Shown piece after piece: positions 48,648 through 56,707 of a DNA stretch of 64,000 bases. Position numbers and translations under genes: made by a program. Within the stretch, counting starts at the first letter, position 1, and each line of letters opens with the position of its first letter. A model generated the notes under the pieces. That model saw nothing but the letters and a program-made list of their open reading frames with translations, had not been told where the DNA came from and made no database searches. The stretch is from assembly GCF_024494725.1 (NCBI RefSeq), contig NZ_JANHDK010000001.1, positions 992,001 to 1,056,000 on the forward strand, given 5' to 3'. This DNA comes from Haloplanus ruber. Lineage in GTDB: Archaea; Halobacteriota; Halobacteria; Halobacteriales; Haloferacaceae.

Positions 48648-50312
48648 TCAGTGACCGATAGCCCACGGATAGCCGCCGGTCGAGCGCTGGACGCCGCCAC
48701 CGCCGGTCCCGTGGTCGTGGTCGTGTCCCTCTCCCTCGTCGTGGAGAGGTTCGTCCGTCTCGATCACGTCGTCGACCCGCAGGAGGAAGGTGGCGGCCTG
48801 CGCCGCGTTGGCGATCATCCGCTCTTTCACCCGTGCGGGTTCGAGGAGTCCGACCGCGACGGCGTCACAAACGTCGCCGGCCGTGGCGTCGACGCCCGCG
48901 GTCGTCTCGCCGGCGTCGTGCCGGCGGCGGAGTTCGAGCAGTGCGTCGACCGGGCGCATACCGGCGTTGCGGGCGAGCGCAGCCGGAATCGTCTCGATGG
49001 CGTCCGCGAAGGCGCTCACGGCGAAGGCCTCGCGGTCGGGGACGGTACGCGCGTGAGAGCGAAGGTCGCGTGCGAGACCGACCTCGACCGCGCCGCCGCC
49101 GGGAACCAAGCCGGGGTGTTCCGCCGCCGTTTCGAGGACCGTGAGGCCGTCGGCGACGATGCGTTCGGTCTCCGTGGCGACGTGGGCGGTTCCCCCTCGG
49201 AGGAGCAACGACCGGTGGGTCGCCGACGCGTCACACACGAGGACGAAGGGCGTGTCCCCGACCTGTCGGCGTTCGACGGCGTCCGCACGCCCGACCGCAG
49301 TCCGGTCGAGGTCGTCCAGATCTAGTACCGGTCGTGCGCCGGTCGTGCGTTCGAGTTTGTGGACTTCGTCCTGGCGGGTCCGCTCGAAGACGAGGACGCC
49401 CTGACGGGCGAGAAGCGTCCGTAGCCGGTCGTCGACAGCCTTCTGGCAGAAGAGCACGTCGACGCCGTGGGCATCGAGGGTGTCGACGTATCGCTCGTAG
49501 GTCTCGGACTCGAACGCCTGGGCACGTTCGAGGTCATCGACGTCGTCGACGGCGTACCGCGGCGCCGACTCGGGGGTCGGGATGGTGAGTTCGTCGTCGA
49601 CTACCGCGACGACGGCGCCGTCGACACGGGACGGGACTGGGCTCGGAACGTCCGAGAGCGCTGTCGAGGACCGATCCGTGTCGATGACGAGGCCATCGAG
49701 GAGTTCGGAGGCCTCCGTGTCGGCACCGGGGACAGCGTGCAGCGTCAGGCGGTCCTCGCGTGGCCGGTCGCCGTCCCGGATCGCCTCGTGACTCTGGACC
49801 ACGAGGTCCGCGAGAAACGCCGTTCGCTCGTCGTCCCAGCGGCCGGTGACGGTCGTCTCGACCACCGCCCGCCGCGTCGCTGTGTCCATCGACACGGCGG
49901 CGGTGTGTGCGTCGAGTTGTGAGCGCGCACGGGCGGCCGCTCGCGTGTAGCCCTCGATCACCGTCCTCGGATGGAAGCCGTCGTCGAGAAGCGAGGTGGC
50001 CTCGTCGAGCAGCGCCCCCGCGAGGATGACGGCCGCGGTCGATCCATCGCCCAGTTCGCCGCTCTGTGCGCGGGCGATATCGGCGACCAGCGTCGCCGCC
50101 GGCGATTCGATCTCCATCCGCTCGACGATGCTGCTCCCTTTGTTGGTCAGGAGGACCTCTCCACCGCCGACCAACATCTTGTCCGACCCCATGGGGCCGA
50201 GCGTCGTCCGCAACATCTCGCCGAGGGCGACGCCGGCGGAAAGATTTCGGTCGACGGCATCCTCGCCGTCGACCCGATCTACGACGTTCGCTATCGTCTC
50301 TAGTCCGGCCAT
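48648..50312 (-). CDS. Thermosome (group II chaperonin) subunit, diverged
   Basis: 554 residues. The group II order is intact: the nucleotide loop LGPMGSDKML, GDGSTAAVILAG (D89), the apical middle region, then VPGGGAVEV and GVDATAGDV. It folds proteins with ATP in a double ring in the cytoplasm. It is unusually diverged: the TND-G stretch reads TNKG, so K58 stands where other subunits have Asp. The tail is His/Gly-rich (GHDHDHGTGGGGVQRS) rather than the usual Gly-Met tail. Such paralogues occur as extra subunits in haloarchaea. Confidence 0.9.
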   Translation of the reverse strand: MAGLETIANVVDRVDGEDAVDRNLSAGVALGEMLRTTLGPMGSDKMLVGGGEVLLTNKGSSIVERMEIESPAATLVADIARAQSGELGDGSTAAVILAGALLDEATSLLDDGFHPRTVIEGYTRAAARARSQLDAHTAAVSMDTATRRAVVETTVTGRWDDERTAFLADLVVQSHEAIRDGDRPREDRLTLHAVPGADTEASELLDGLVIDTDRSSTALSDVPSPVPSRVDGAVVAVVDDELTIPTPESAPRYAVDDVDDLERAQAFESETYERYVDTLDAHGVDVLFCQKAVDDRLRTLLARQGVLVFERTRQDEVHKLERTTGARPVLDLDDLDRTAVGRADAVERRQVGDTPFVLVCDASATHRSLLLRGGTAHVATETERIVADGLTVLETAAEHPGLVPGGGAVEVGLARDLRSHARTVPDREAFAVSAFADAIETIPAALARNAGMRPVDALLELRRRHDAGETTAGVDATAGDVCDAVAVGLLEPARVKERMIANAAQAATFLLRVDDVIETDEPLHDEGEGHDHDHGTGGGGVQRSTGGYPWAIGH

Positions 50313-50481
50313 GGTATGCTGATCGTACGTCCGGACAACCTATCGAACCATAAACGCACGGATATATGCGATATTGTGGGGCATACGCGAACCTATTCGA
50401 AGGATATTCCAGAGTCCCGCCATCGGTCGGCCCCTTCACCGTCGCCGGCGGGTGTATCTCGGCCAGACACCCGCGACCAAC
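50313..50481. other. Divergent promoter region of thermosome and PH-domain genes
   Basis: Between the thermosome start and the PH-domain TATA box. AT-rich elements occur at about 50340-50378, including minus-strand GCATATATCC, likely the chaperonin promoter. This would imply a leader of about 20-30 bases. No gene is visible. Confidence 0.4.
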
Positions 50482-50489
50482 GTTTACAA
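50482..50489 (+). promoter_or_regulatory. TATA box of the PH-domain gene pair
   Basis: GTTTACAA is centred 26 bases upstream of the ATG at 50512, at leaderless spacing. Confidence 0.5.
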
Positions 50490-50511
50490 TCCCCGCCAGA
50501 GAAGGCCGCGT

Positions 50512-51144
50512 ATGGTCTCTCATCCCGACTGGTTCTCGCTCGACACTGGCGAGACGATGGTTCGGCAGGGCGCGCCGCGGGTGCGTCGGGTCCTGCCGGC
50601 GGTCGTCGCGGCGACGCTCTGGCTCGGCCTCCTCGCGGTCGGCGCAGTCGTTGCTGTCCGGACGCTCGTGGTATCGACCCCGGTTGCCGTCGGCGCTGCC
50701 GTCCTCCTCGCGCTTCCGGCGGTCGCCGGGACCGCGTGGCGCTACCTGCGGACGGTCAACGTCGAGTACGTCCTCACCGACCGAAACTGCTACCGAAAAC
50801 GAGGAGTCCTCTCGACCAGCGTCACCCGCGTCGGTCTCGGGGACGTCGAGCGTACCGCCCTCCATAAGAACGTCTGGGGGTCGATCTTCGACTACGGCAC
50901 TGTCTCGATCAGCACCGCGGGCACCGACGGCGTCGACCTCCGGCTTACCGACCTCGACGGTCCCGAGGCCTTCCGCGACGAACTCCAACAGCGGGCAGGT
51001 CACGAGACCGGGGACGGGTCGACCGGAGGGTCGATCCCCGATTCCGCCGGACTGGACGCCGCGACGGCCGAGACGCTCCTGACCGAGTTCACCGCGTTGC
51101 ACGCGGCGGCCGACCGCCTCGACCGGGAGGTGAGCGACGGATGA
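50512..51144 (+). CDS. Bacterial-PH-domain membrane protein 1
   Basis: 210 residues. A short N-terminal part with LDTGETMVRQGAPR, two membrane helices at about 27-66, and a bPH2 (YdbS/YdbT-like) domain containing VLTDRNCYRKRGVLSTSVTRVGLGDVERTAL, then a helical tail. Such proteins are of unknown function in bacteria and archaea. It overlaps the next gene of the same design by 4 bases (ATGA), so the two likely form a heteromer. Confidence 0.85.
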   Translation: MVSHPDWFSLDTGETMVRQGAPRVRRVLPAVVAATLWLGLLAVGAVVAVRTLVVSTPVAVGAAVLLALPAVAGTAWRYLRTVNVEYVLTDRNCYRKRGVLSTSVTRVGLGDVERTALHKNVWGSIFDYGTVSISTAGTDGVDLRLTDLDGPEAFRDELQQRAGHETGDGSTGGSIPDSAGLDAATAETLLTEFTALHAAADRLDREVSDG

Positions 51145-51785
51145 GCGAGGCCACGCCCGACGCCGATATCGGAACCGAGACCACGACCCAACCGGAGTGG
51201 GTCTCGCTCGACCCCGGTGAGGAGGTCGTCTGGACCGGACGGCCGGCCTTCGAGACGCTCTATGGCACCATCGCGACCGGTCTCGTGCTGACCGTCGTGG
51301 TGATCGGCGTGCTGATCCTCCTCGGAGTGCCCTTTGCCTACGTCCGAATCCAGAACACCGAGTACGTCGTCACCACCCAGTCGCTGTACGTCAAGACGGG
51401 CATCTTCTCGACCAACATCGAGACGGTCGACCTCGACCGCATCCAGAACACGGAGTTCAACCGGAGCTTCTGGGGCAAACAGTTCGATTACGGCTCCATC
51501 TCGATCAGCACGGCCGGAAGTAGCGGCGCCGAAATCTCCTTCGACGGCATTCCGGACGCCCCCGCCGTCCGCGACCGGATCACCGAGTTGAAACGCCAGC
51601 GGACGGAGCGAGAGGGAACGGAGGGCGAAGGCGGCGACGCGCCCGCCAGCGCAGCCCAGTTGACCGAGTTGATCGAGGAAGTCCGGGCCACCCGAGAGGC
51701 GTTCGAGCGGATCGAGCGTCGACTCGCGGACGGCACGGACGACGACCCGGACGATCAGTCCCGGACGAACGCCTCGTCGCCGTAG
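51141..51785 (+). CDS. Bacterial-PH-domain membrane protein 2
   Basis: 214 residues with the same design as the preceding protein: LDPGEEVVWTGRPAFETL, two membrane helices at about 42-66, and a bPH2 domain with YVVTTQSLYVKTGIFSTNIETVDLDRIQ, followed by a charged helical tail (about 150-205). It looks like a tandem duplication with diverged tails. Its last 31 bases overlap the 3' end of the convergent E1-alpha gene (51755-51785), an unusually long overlap here. Confidence 0.85.
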   Translation: MSEATPDADIGTETTTQPEWVSLDPGEEVVWTGRPAFETLYGTIATGLVLTVVVIGVLILLGVPFAYVRIQNTEYVVTTQSLYVKTGIFSTNIETVDLDRIQNTEFNRSFWGKQFDYGSISISTAGSSGAEISFDGIPDAPAVRDRITELKRQRTEREGTEGEGGDAPASAAQLTELIEEVRATREAFERIERRLADGTDDDPDDQSRTNASSP

Positions 51786-52849
51786 CGGTCGAGAATGTCG
51801 AGGAAGCCGGCGCGTTGCTGTCGGAGTTCCGGCGGCAGGTCGTCGTAGGCGTGCTCGAACATGGACGCCGGATCGGCCTCTACCTCGGCGGCCGCCTCGA
51901 TGACCGCGGCGACGTGGTCCGCGATACCGTCCCGGATCTCGGCGTCGCGTTCGTCGTCGAGGCGGTCGGTCCGCCGGAGGAAGGCCTCGAATCGGTCTAG
52001 CGGGTCGCGGTCCTTCCAGCGTTCGACCTCCTCCTCGTCGCGGTAGACGGTCGGATCGTCGGCGGTCGTGTGGGCGCCGTAGCGGTAGGTGATGGCCTCG
52101 ATCAGCGTCGGCCGTGTCTCGCCCGCGGCGGGGTCGTGGGCCCGGTCGACGGCCTCTTTCGTCACCTTGTAGCACGCGAGTGGGTCCATGCCGTCGACGC
52201 GGACACCCTCCATGCCGTACGCCGCGGCTTTCTGTGCGATGGTGTCGCTCGCGGTCTGTCGCTCCACGGGCACCGAGATGGCCCAGCCGTTGTTGTTACA
52301 GAAAAAGACCGTCGGGGTGTCGAACACGCCGGCGAAGTTCATCGCCTCGTGGAAGTCCCCCTCGCTCGTGGCGCCGTCGCCAAAGTGGACGACTGCGGCG
52401 CGGTCGTCACCCTTCAGTTTCGACGCCCACGACAGCCCGACCGCGTGGGGTAGGTGGTCCGCGATGGTGATGTTCAGCGGGAAGACGTGTTTGTCCGCAA
52501 GCGTCGCGTTGCCCGACTCGTGGCCCATCCAGTACGAGAGGTAGCCGGCGTCCAAGTCGCGGACGACGACTGCGCCGTGTTCGCGATACTGATAGAGGAT
52601 CCAGTCGTCGTCGGCGAGTGCGTAGGTCGACCCTACCTGTGCGCCCTCCTGCCCCGCACAGGAGGCGAAGGTGCCCAGTCGCCCCTGCCGCTGGATGTTG
52701 ATCGCCCGCTCGTCGAAATGCCGGGTGAGGCGCATATCGCGGTACATATCCAGAAGCGTCTCGTCGGAGAGGTCCGGGACCGCATCCTCGTCGACGGGGA
52801 CGCCGTCTTCGTCGAGCACCCGGACGAACTCGCCGTCCTCGTAGTCCAC
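51755..52849 (-). CDS. 2-oxoacid dehydrogenase E1 component, alpha subunit (orphan)
   Basis: 364 residues. The thiamin-diphosphate/Mg site GDGATSEGDFHEAMN with a following NNNGWAIS, and YRYGAHTTADDPTVYRDEEE, are typical of E1-alpha of branched-chain or pyruvate dehydrogenases. E1-alpha normally pairs with E1-beta, E2 and E3 in one operon, yet none of these is in view: the next genes are a metallophosphoesterase and PH proteins. It may work with a distant complex. The 3' end overlaps the PH gene by 31 bases. Confidence 0.9.
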   Translation of the reverse strand: MDYEDGEFVRVLDEDGVPVDEDAVPDLSDETLLDMYRDMRLTRHFDERAINIQRQGRLGTFASCAGQEGAQVGSTYALADDDWILYQYREHGAVVVRDLDAGYLSYWMGHESGNATLADKHVFPLNITIADHLPHAVGLSWASKLKGDDRAAVVHFGDGATSEGDFHEAMNFAGVFDTPTVFFCNNNGWAISVPVERQTASDTIAQKAAAYGMEGVRVDGMDPLACYKVTKEAVDRAHDPAAGETRPTLIEAITYRYGAHTTADDPTVYRDEEEVERWKDRDPLDRFEAFLRRTDRLDDERDAEIRDGIADHVAAVIEAAAEVEADPASMFEHAYDDLPPELRQQRAGFLDILDRYGDEAFVRD

Positions 52850-52978
52850 GGTCAGTCACCCCGGTTCCGTTCGTGCTGCCGGTTTCCTGGCCGCCGTCGG
52901 GCGACCCGCGTGTCGGACTCCCGCCGTGGCCGTGGCCGTCCCTGCATACCTCGCCCGAGAACCTCCGCCGAGTAAATG

Positions 52979-53665
52979 CTATCGCCGACGGAGGTGGGGT
53001 CGCAGGTCGGCGAGGCGCGGAAACCACAGCGTCTCACCTTCGACGACCACGCCAGGCCGGACCGTATCGAGAGACGGCACCAGCGGCGAGTCGACGCCGT
53101 CGCGTTGTTCGACCCGGACGCCCGCAGCACCCGTCGAGAACGCCGGAAGCACGAGCGTCGGCCGGTCGGCGTAGCCCGATTCCACCCACAGGAAGCAGTC
53201 GCGTTTGTCTCCCTCCACGGTCAGTGCCGGGTGGACGTGTCCGCAGACGTACCGTTCGGCGTCCGTTGCGGGTGCCTCGTGGCCGTGACAGACGACGGTC
53301 CCGTCGGAGAGTCGGTAGGCGTCGTGGACCGGTCCCGGCCACGCGTCTGTGAGGCCACCGTCGTGGTTGCCGGCGACGGCCACCGGGCGCGCACCGGCCG
53401 CGCGGATCAGCCCCGCGAGCGTCCGAAGCGTCCCGCCCGCCCGCGGCCGTGGCGTCCCGAACCGGTGGAGCAGGTCACCCGCGAGGACGACGGTCTCCGG
53501 CGCGGTCGCCGCAACGGCCGCTGCGAGGCGCTCTCGGAGGTCCGCACGCTCGTCAAGTAGGGGGCCGGCGTTCGACGCCGCGGCCCACCCGACGTGGAGG
53601 TCGGCAACGACGAGCGTCGCGGCCGCGGGGAGGTAGGCCGTTCGGCCGTGCGTTTGCGGGGGCAC
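52979..53665 (-). CDS. Metallophosphoesterase, SbcD/Mre11-related (TIGR00024-like)
   Basis: 228 residues from the GTG at 53665. The five phosphoesterase motifs are present: VADLHVGW, GDLLHR, AGNHDG, CHGHEAP and CGHVHP. These hold two metal ions and act on phosphodiesters or phosphomonoesters. Archaeal proteins of this size resemble Mre11/SbcD but lack its capping domain. The start is uncertain: a TTG at 53692 would add nine residues. It follows the J-domain gene on the same strand, 43 bases away. Confidence 0.85.
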   Translation of the reverse strand: MPPQTHGRTAYLPAAATLVVADLHVGWAAASNAGPLLDERADLRERLAAAVAATAPETVVLAGDLLHRFGTPRPRAGGTLRTLAGLIRAAGARPVAVAGNHDGGLTDAWPGPVHDAYRLSDGTVVCHGHEAPATDAERYVCGHVHPALTVEGDKRDCFLWVESGYADRPTLVLPAFSTGAAGVRVEQRDGVDSPLVPSLDTVRPGVVVEGETLWFPRLADLRPHLRRR

Positions 53666-53708
53666 AGTCGTCCGGTTGGCCCGGACGGGCAAAGCGGTGA
53701 CGCCAGGG

Positions 53709-54308
53709 CTAGTCGGCGTGCTCTTTCGCCGTCGCGTAGGCCTCGCGGAGCCGGCGGAAGGATTCGCTGTCCCCGCCCTGGTCGGGGTGGACGTCCTTCA
53801 CGCGCCGGCGGTACGCCGCTCGTACCTCCTCGGCGTCGGCCGTCGGCTGGAGGCCGAGTTGCGAAAACGCCGCGCCGACCGACTCACCCTCTGTCGTCGA
53901 CCGTTGGCGTCCGGTCTCCGGGACGTCGAAGGGGAGTCGCCGGCCGAGCGCCGATCCGGGCATCTCGTGTTCACAGAGGACGGCGTGTGTGTCCGTCCCC
54001 TCGATGGTGAAGTACGCCTGTGGGTCGAAGGTGATGGCGACCGCTCGCTCGGGCAGGTAAAACGCGACCGTCTCCCCGTGGACCGACGCGTCCTCGGCGT
54101 ACCGCTCGCCGATGGTACCGAGGTAGGTCCGAATCTCTGCCCGACGGCGGTCGGTGCCGTCGATCCGCTGTCGCCGGTCCGTCGGTGGGGTAGGAAAGAG
54201 CCGGTCTCCCGCGACGAAGATTCCCGCGACTAGGAGGACGACGGCGAGACCCATGGCGACCCCGACGAGCAACCACGCCGGCAACAGGGACAACCACTCC
54301 ACGAACAC
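53709..54308 (-). CDS. Membrane-anchored DnaJ-domain protein
   Basis: 199 residues. One N-terminal membrane helix (LPAWLLVGVAMGLAVVLLVAG) precedes a hydrophilic region of about 110 residues, then a C-terminal J domain with the essential HPD in VKDVHPDQGGD and LREAYATAKEH. J proteins stimulate Hsp70 (DnaK). The C-terminal J domain on a membrane anchor suggests recruitment of DnaK to the membrane. The GTG start at 54308 is used; no dnaK is in this window. Confidence 0.87.
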   Translation of the reverse strand: MFVEWLSLLPAWLLVGVAMGLAVVLLVAGIFVAGDRLFPTPPTDRRQRIDGTDRRRAEIRTYLGTIGERYAEDASVHGETVAFYLPERAVAITFDPQAYFTIEGTDTHAVLCEHEMPGSALGRRLPFDVPETGRQRSTTEGESVGAAFSQLGLQPTADAEEVRAAYRRRVKDVHPDQGGDSESFRRLREAYATAKEHAD

Positions 54309-54359
54309 GCCCCTCGTTTGGAGTGCGCAGTAAAGAATTTCTCGACGGCGGCGAGTCGC

Positions 54360-55118
54360 TCAGCCGATATACCGGAGGTCGTCGTCCGTCGGGACCTGCG
54401 CGCTCTGGTTTTGCATCTCCTGGATCTTGCCGACGACTTCCTCCATCTCCTCGGCGCGGTCCTCCAAGGAGTCGTAGTCGAGGTCGAACCCGAGGACCGC
54501 CTCAAGCACTTCGAGGACGGCACGGGCGCTCTTGGGGTCGACCAGATAGCCGCTGGTTTCGCCCATCAGACAGGCGGCGTCGAGGCCGCGACGGCGGCCC
54601 ATCCCCAGCAACAGGCCGCTGACACCGACGATGCCGCCGGCGGGTTCGTCCTCACGGAACTCGACGCCCGCGTCCAATAAGTCCGTCTTCAGGTCGGCGT
54701 CGGTCACCGCACCGAGGACGTGGTACTCCTCGATGAGTTCGCCCGTGGGGACGCCACCGAGGGCGAACAGGCGCTCGGCGCCCAGCCCGGTGGCAACGTC
54801 GAGGAACGCCTCGGTGAGGTGGTAGTGCCCGGCGTTGCTCCCCGCCTGGTGGTCGCCGCTGAGGACGAGCAGGTCGCGGCCGTCGGTCTTGACGGCGTGG
54901 AACTCGGCACAGACCAGTTCCGCAACACCCTCGTCGTCGATGCTCACCTGCGGGGGGAACTCGTCGGCGTACACGCGGCGGACGAGTTCGCTCTCGTACT
55001 CTTCGAGCAGGTACTCCGCGGCGAGTTTCCCCACGTGACCGACGCCGGGAAGCCCCTCGATCAACACCGGCTCCGACACCGTCGACTCCGCGACCGTCTC
55101 GATCTCGATGGCGTCCAT
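54360..55118 (-). CDS. PAC2-family proteasome assembly chaperone homologue
   Basis: 252 residues. The N-terminal LIEGLPGVGHVGKLAAEYL, LALGGVPTGEL and GETSGYLVDPKSA blocks match the PAC2 family, related to eukaryotic proteasome-assembly chaperones. Archaeal members form rings and bind the 20S proteasome, but their exact role is open. It ends a conserved leftward gene row after the Nop10 gene, spaced 5 bases from it. A helical, acidic C-terminus completes it. Confidence 0.9.
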   Translation of the reverse strand: MDAIEIETVAESTVSEPVLIEGLPGVGHVGKLAAEYLLEEYESELVRRVYADEFPPQVSIDDEGVAELVCAEFHAVKTDGRDLLVLSGDHQAGSNAGHYHLTEAFLDVATGLGAERLFALGGVPTGELIEEYHVLGAVTDADLKTDLLDAGVEFREDEPAGGIVGVSGLLLGMGRRRGLDAACLMGETSGYLVDPKSARAVLEVLEAVLGFDLDYDSLEDRAEEMEEVVGKIQEMQNQSAQVPTDDDLRYIG

Positions 55119-55123
55119 ACCGC

Positions 55124-55306
55124 CTATTCGCGTTCGCGGCGCTTAAGAGCGCGTCGGTACTCCCCGTACGGGTCCGCAGGATCGAAGGGCGCGGGTGCGC
55201 TGTTGACCGCCGCGGCGCCACACTCCGGGCAGGTGTCGTCGAGCGTGTACACCGGGCGGTCGTGGCTGTCCCGCCACGCACCACACACGCGGATGTCCGC
55301 TTTCAT
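55124..55306 (-). CDS. nop10: H/ACA RNA-protein complex subunit Nop10
   Basis: 60 residues, standard size. A zinc ribbon with C8, C26 and C29 and the conserved HDRPVYTLDDTCPECG and FDPADPYGEYRR identify archaeal Nop10. It supports Cbf5 in H/ACA-guided pseudouridylation of rRNA. It is in the classical archaeal order L44e-S27e-aIF2alpha-Nop10. The ATG at 55306 is the only fitting start; frames running through it are otherwise artefacts. Confidence 0.95.
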   Translation of the reverse strand: MKADIRVCGAWRDSHDRPVYTLDDTCPECGAAAVNSAPAPFDPADPYGEYRRALKRRERE

Positions 55307-55376
55307 CGCCCCGGTCGCGTCCGAAGGCTGACACGCCGAACCGGGGGCGTCAGCCGTCCGGGGGACCCGAAGAGAG

Positions 55377-56177
55377 TCATTCGTCGTCGGTCTCGCGCTC
55401 GCGGTGGTACCGCGCCGTGCCGCCGGCCGTCGCGATAGCCTCACTGGCGCGCTCGGCGCTGGCTTCGAGTTCCGACTCCGCGCGCTTGTAGTCAGGGGCC
55501 TGCACCTGGATGCGGTACTCCGGCGACCCGACGTAAGAGACCGACAGCTGCACCTCGTCGCCCACGTCGCCGTTGCCCTCGGCGGCTTGGAGCGCCTCCT
55601 TGATGTGGTCGACGCCGTCGCCGTTCGGACACTCGAGGTCGACGTAGCCGGTGACGTTGACGTACGGGACCGAGACGTTCTCGCGGGCGGTCGAGACGAT
55701 TGTCTCAATGTCGCCGTCGTCGAGGTCCACGTCGTCGAGGGCCTCGATACCGTGGATCGCCGCCGACTCGAAGGCGTCGTAGAGGCTCTCGAACTCCGCG
55801 AGGAGGGCGTCGGCGATCCGACGGTACTCCTCGTCGGCGACGTCCTCGCCGAACGCGAGACCCATCCACTTGTCGGCTTTCTGCTCGTTTTTCCACTCCT
55901 GAATCTTCTCTTTATGTTGGTGCTCGTTGACGTCCTTGATCGAGAGATCGATCTGCTGGGACCCCTCGTCGACGTCGAGCACCTTCGCGACGACCGTCTG
56001 TCCCTCGCGGACGTGGTCGCGGACGTTCTTGATCCAGCCGCTGGCGACTTCGCTGATGTGGGCGAGGCCGCGTTTGTCCTCGTACTCCTCGAGGTCGACG
56101 AACACGCCAAAGTCGGTTATCTCGTCGACCTTGCCGACGACGAGTTCACCCGGTTCGGGCCAGCCACTGTATTTCAT
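55377..56177 (-). CDS. Translation initiation factor aIF2, alpha subunit
   Basis: 266 residues. An S1-type RNA-binding domain lies at about 9-85 ([23 protein letters not shown]), followed by a helical middle domain and a C-terminal alpha-beta domain, the three-domain order of eIF2-alpha. As part of the aIF2 heterotrimer it helps bring initiator Met-tRNA to the ribosome. The regulatory Ser51 loop of eukaryotes has no serine equivalent visible. It follows S27e on the same strand after 4 bases. Confidence 0.95.
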   Translation of the reverse strand: MKYSGWPEPGELVVGKVDEITDFGVFVDLEEYEDKRGLAHISEVASGWIKNVRDHVREGQTVVAKVLDVDEGSQQIDLSIKDVNEHQHKEKIQEWKNEQKADKWMGLAFGEDVADEEYRRIADALLAEFESLYDAFESAAIHGIEALDDVDLDDGDIETIVSTARENVSVPYVNVTGYVDLECPNGDGVDHIKEALQAAEGNGDVGDEVQLSVSYVGSPEYRIQVQAPDYKRAESELEASAERASEAIATAGGTARYHRERETDDE

Positions 56178-56181
56178 GGTG

Positions 56182-56355
56182 TCAGCGTGCCTCGACGGTG
56201 CCGGTGACCTCGCCTTCGAAGGCGGCGTGACCGCCCGTCGGGCGGGCGAGCGTGCTCCCGCAGACCGCGCAGTTCACCGTCGTCGACACCTTGTCGAAGA
56301 CGGTCTGTTCGTTGCCACAGTCGGCACACTCGACGGTGACGAAGTTCCCCGTCAT
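56182..56355 (-). CDS. rps27e: Ribosomal protein S27e
   Basis: 57 residues. A zinc ribbon with C10, C13, C29 and C32 (ECADCGN and NCAVCGS), followed by [13 protein letters not shown], matches archaeal S27e. It is a small-subunit ribosomal protein. Its start overlaps the L44e stop by 4 bases, and it stands 4 bases before aIF2-alpha. This is the usual archaeal gene order. Confidence 0.95.
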   Translation of the reverse strand: MTGNFVTVECADCGNEQTVFDKVSTTVNCAVCGSTLARPTGGHAAFEGEVTGTVEAR

Positions 56356-56633
56356 TCCTGGAACTCCAGTCGTCCCGCGCGCCATCCCTCGCGCATGTGG
56401 GCCTTGCCGCACTCCGAGCAGCGGTACTTCAGGTTGGTCTTTTTCGTGGGTTTGTCGCCACCGGGCACCTTCGAGAACTTCCCGGCGTTGCCGATGGTGG
56501 ACGTGTTCCGCTCGCGCTGGCGGTCGATCCACTTCATCCCCGTCTCGCGACCGCGACGCACTTTCTCGACCTCGTGCTCGAAGTGCCCGTTGCAGTGCGG
56601 GCAGTACGTGTTGAATCGGCGTGGCATCTGCAT
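56352..56633 (-). CDS. rpl44e: Ribosomal protein L44e
   Basis: 93 residues, a large-subunit protein with two zinc-binding pairs: CPHC at 11-14 near the N-terminus and CSEC near residue 72-75. The start [14 protein letters not shown] is the common archaeal form. It heads the L44e-S27e-aIF2alpha-Nop10-PAC2 row. A TATA-like minus GTTTTAAC at 56669-56676 lies about 40 bases upstream of the start, implying a leader of about 13 bases. Confidence 0.95.
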   Translation of the reverse strand: MQMPRRFNTYCPHCNGHFEHEVEKVRRGRETGMKWIDRQRERNTSTIGNAGKFSKVPGGDKPTKKTNLKYRCSECGKAHMREGWRAGRLEFQE

Positions 56634-56668
56634 AGATAATCTACCTTACCGGGGATTTCACGTCGGGC

Positions 56669-56676
56669 GTTAAAAC
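56669..56676 (-). promoter_or_regulatory. TATA box of the L44e-S27e-aIF2alpha-Nop10-PAC2 unit
   Basis: The minus strand reads GTTTTAAC centred about 40 bases before the L44e ATG, so the transcript should have a short leader. Confidence 0.45.
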
Positions 56677-56707
56677 CCGTTCGGTGTCCGGTCGATGCGT
56701 GGCCCGC

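Noticed and set aside
48585-49325. 246-codon plus-strand frame at the thermosome end
   Set aside because: The minus strand is a clear chaperonin. No motifs or promoter are visible on the plus strand.
53666-53692. TTG at 53692 as the metallophosphoesterase start
   Set aside because: TTG starts are rare in haloarchaea and the nine extra residues have no match to the fold. GTG at 53665 is preferred, though not certain.
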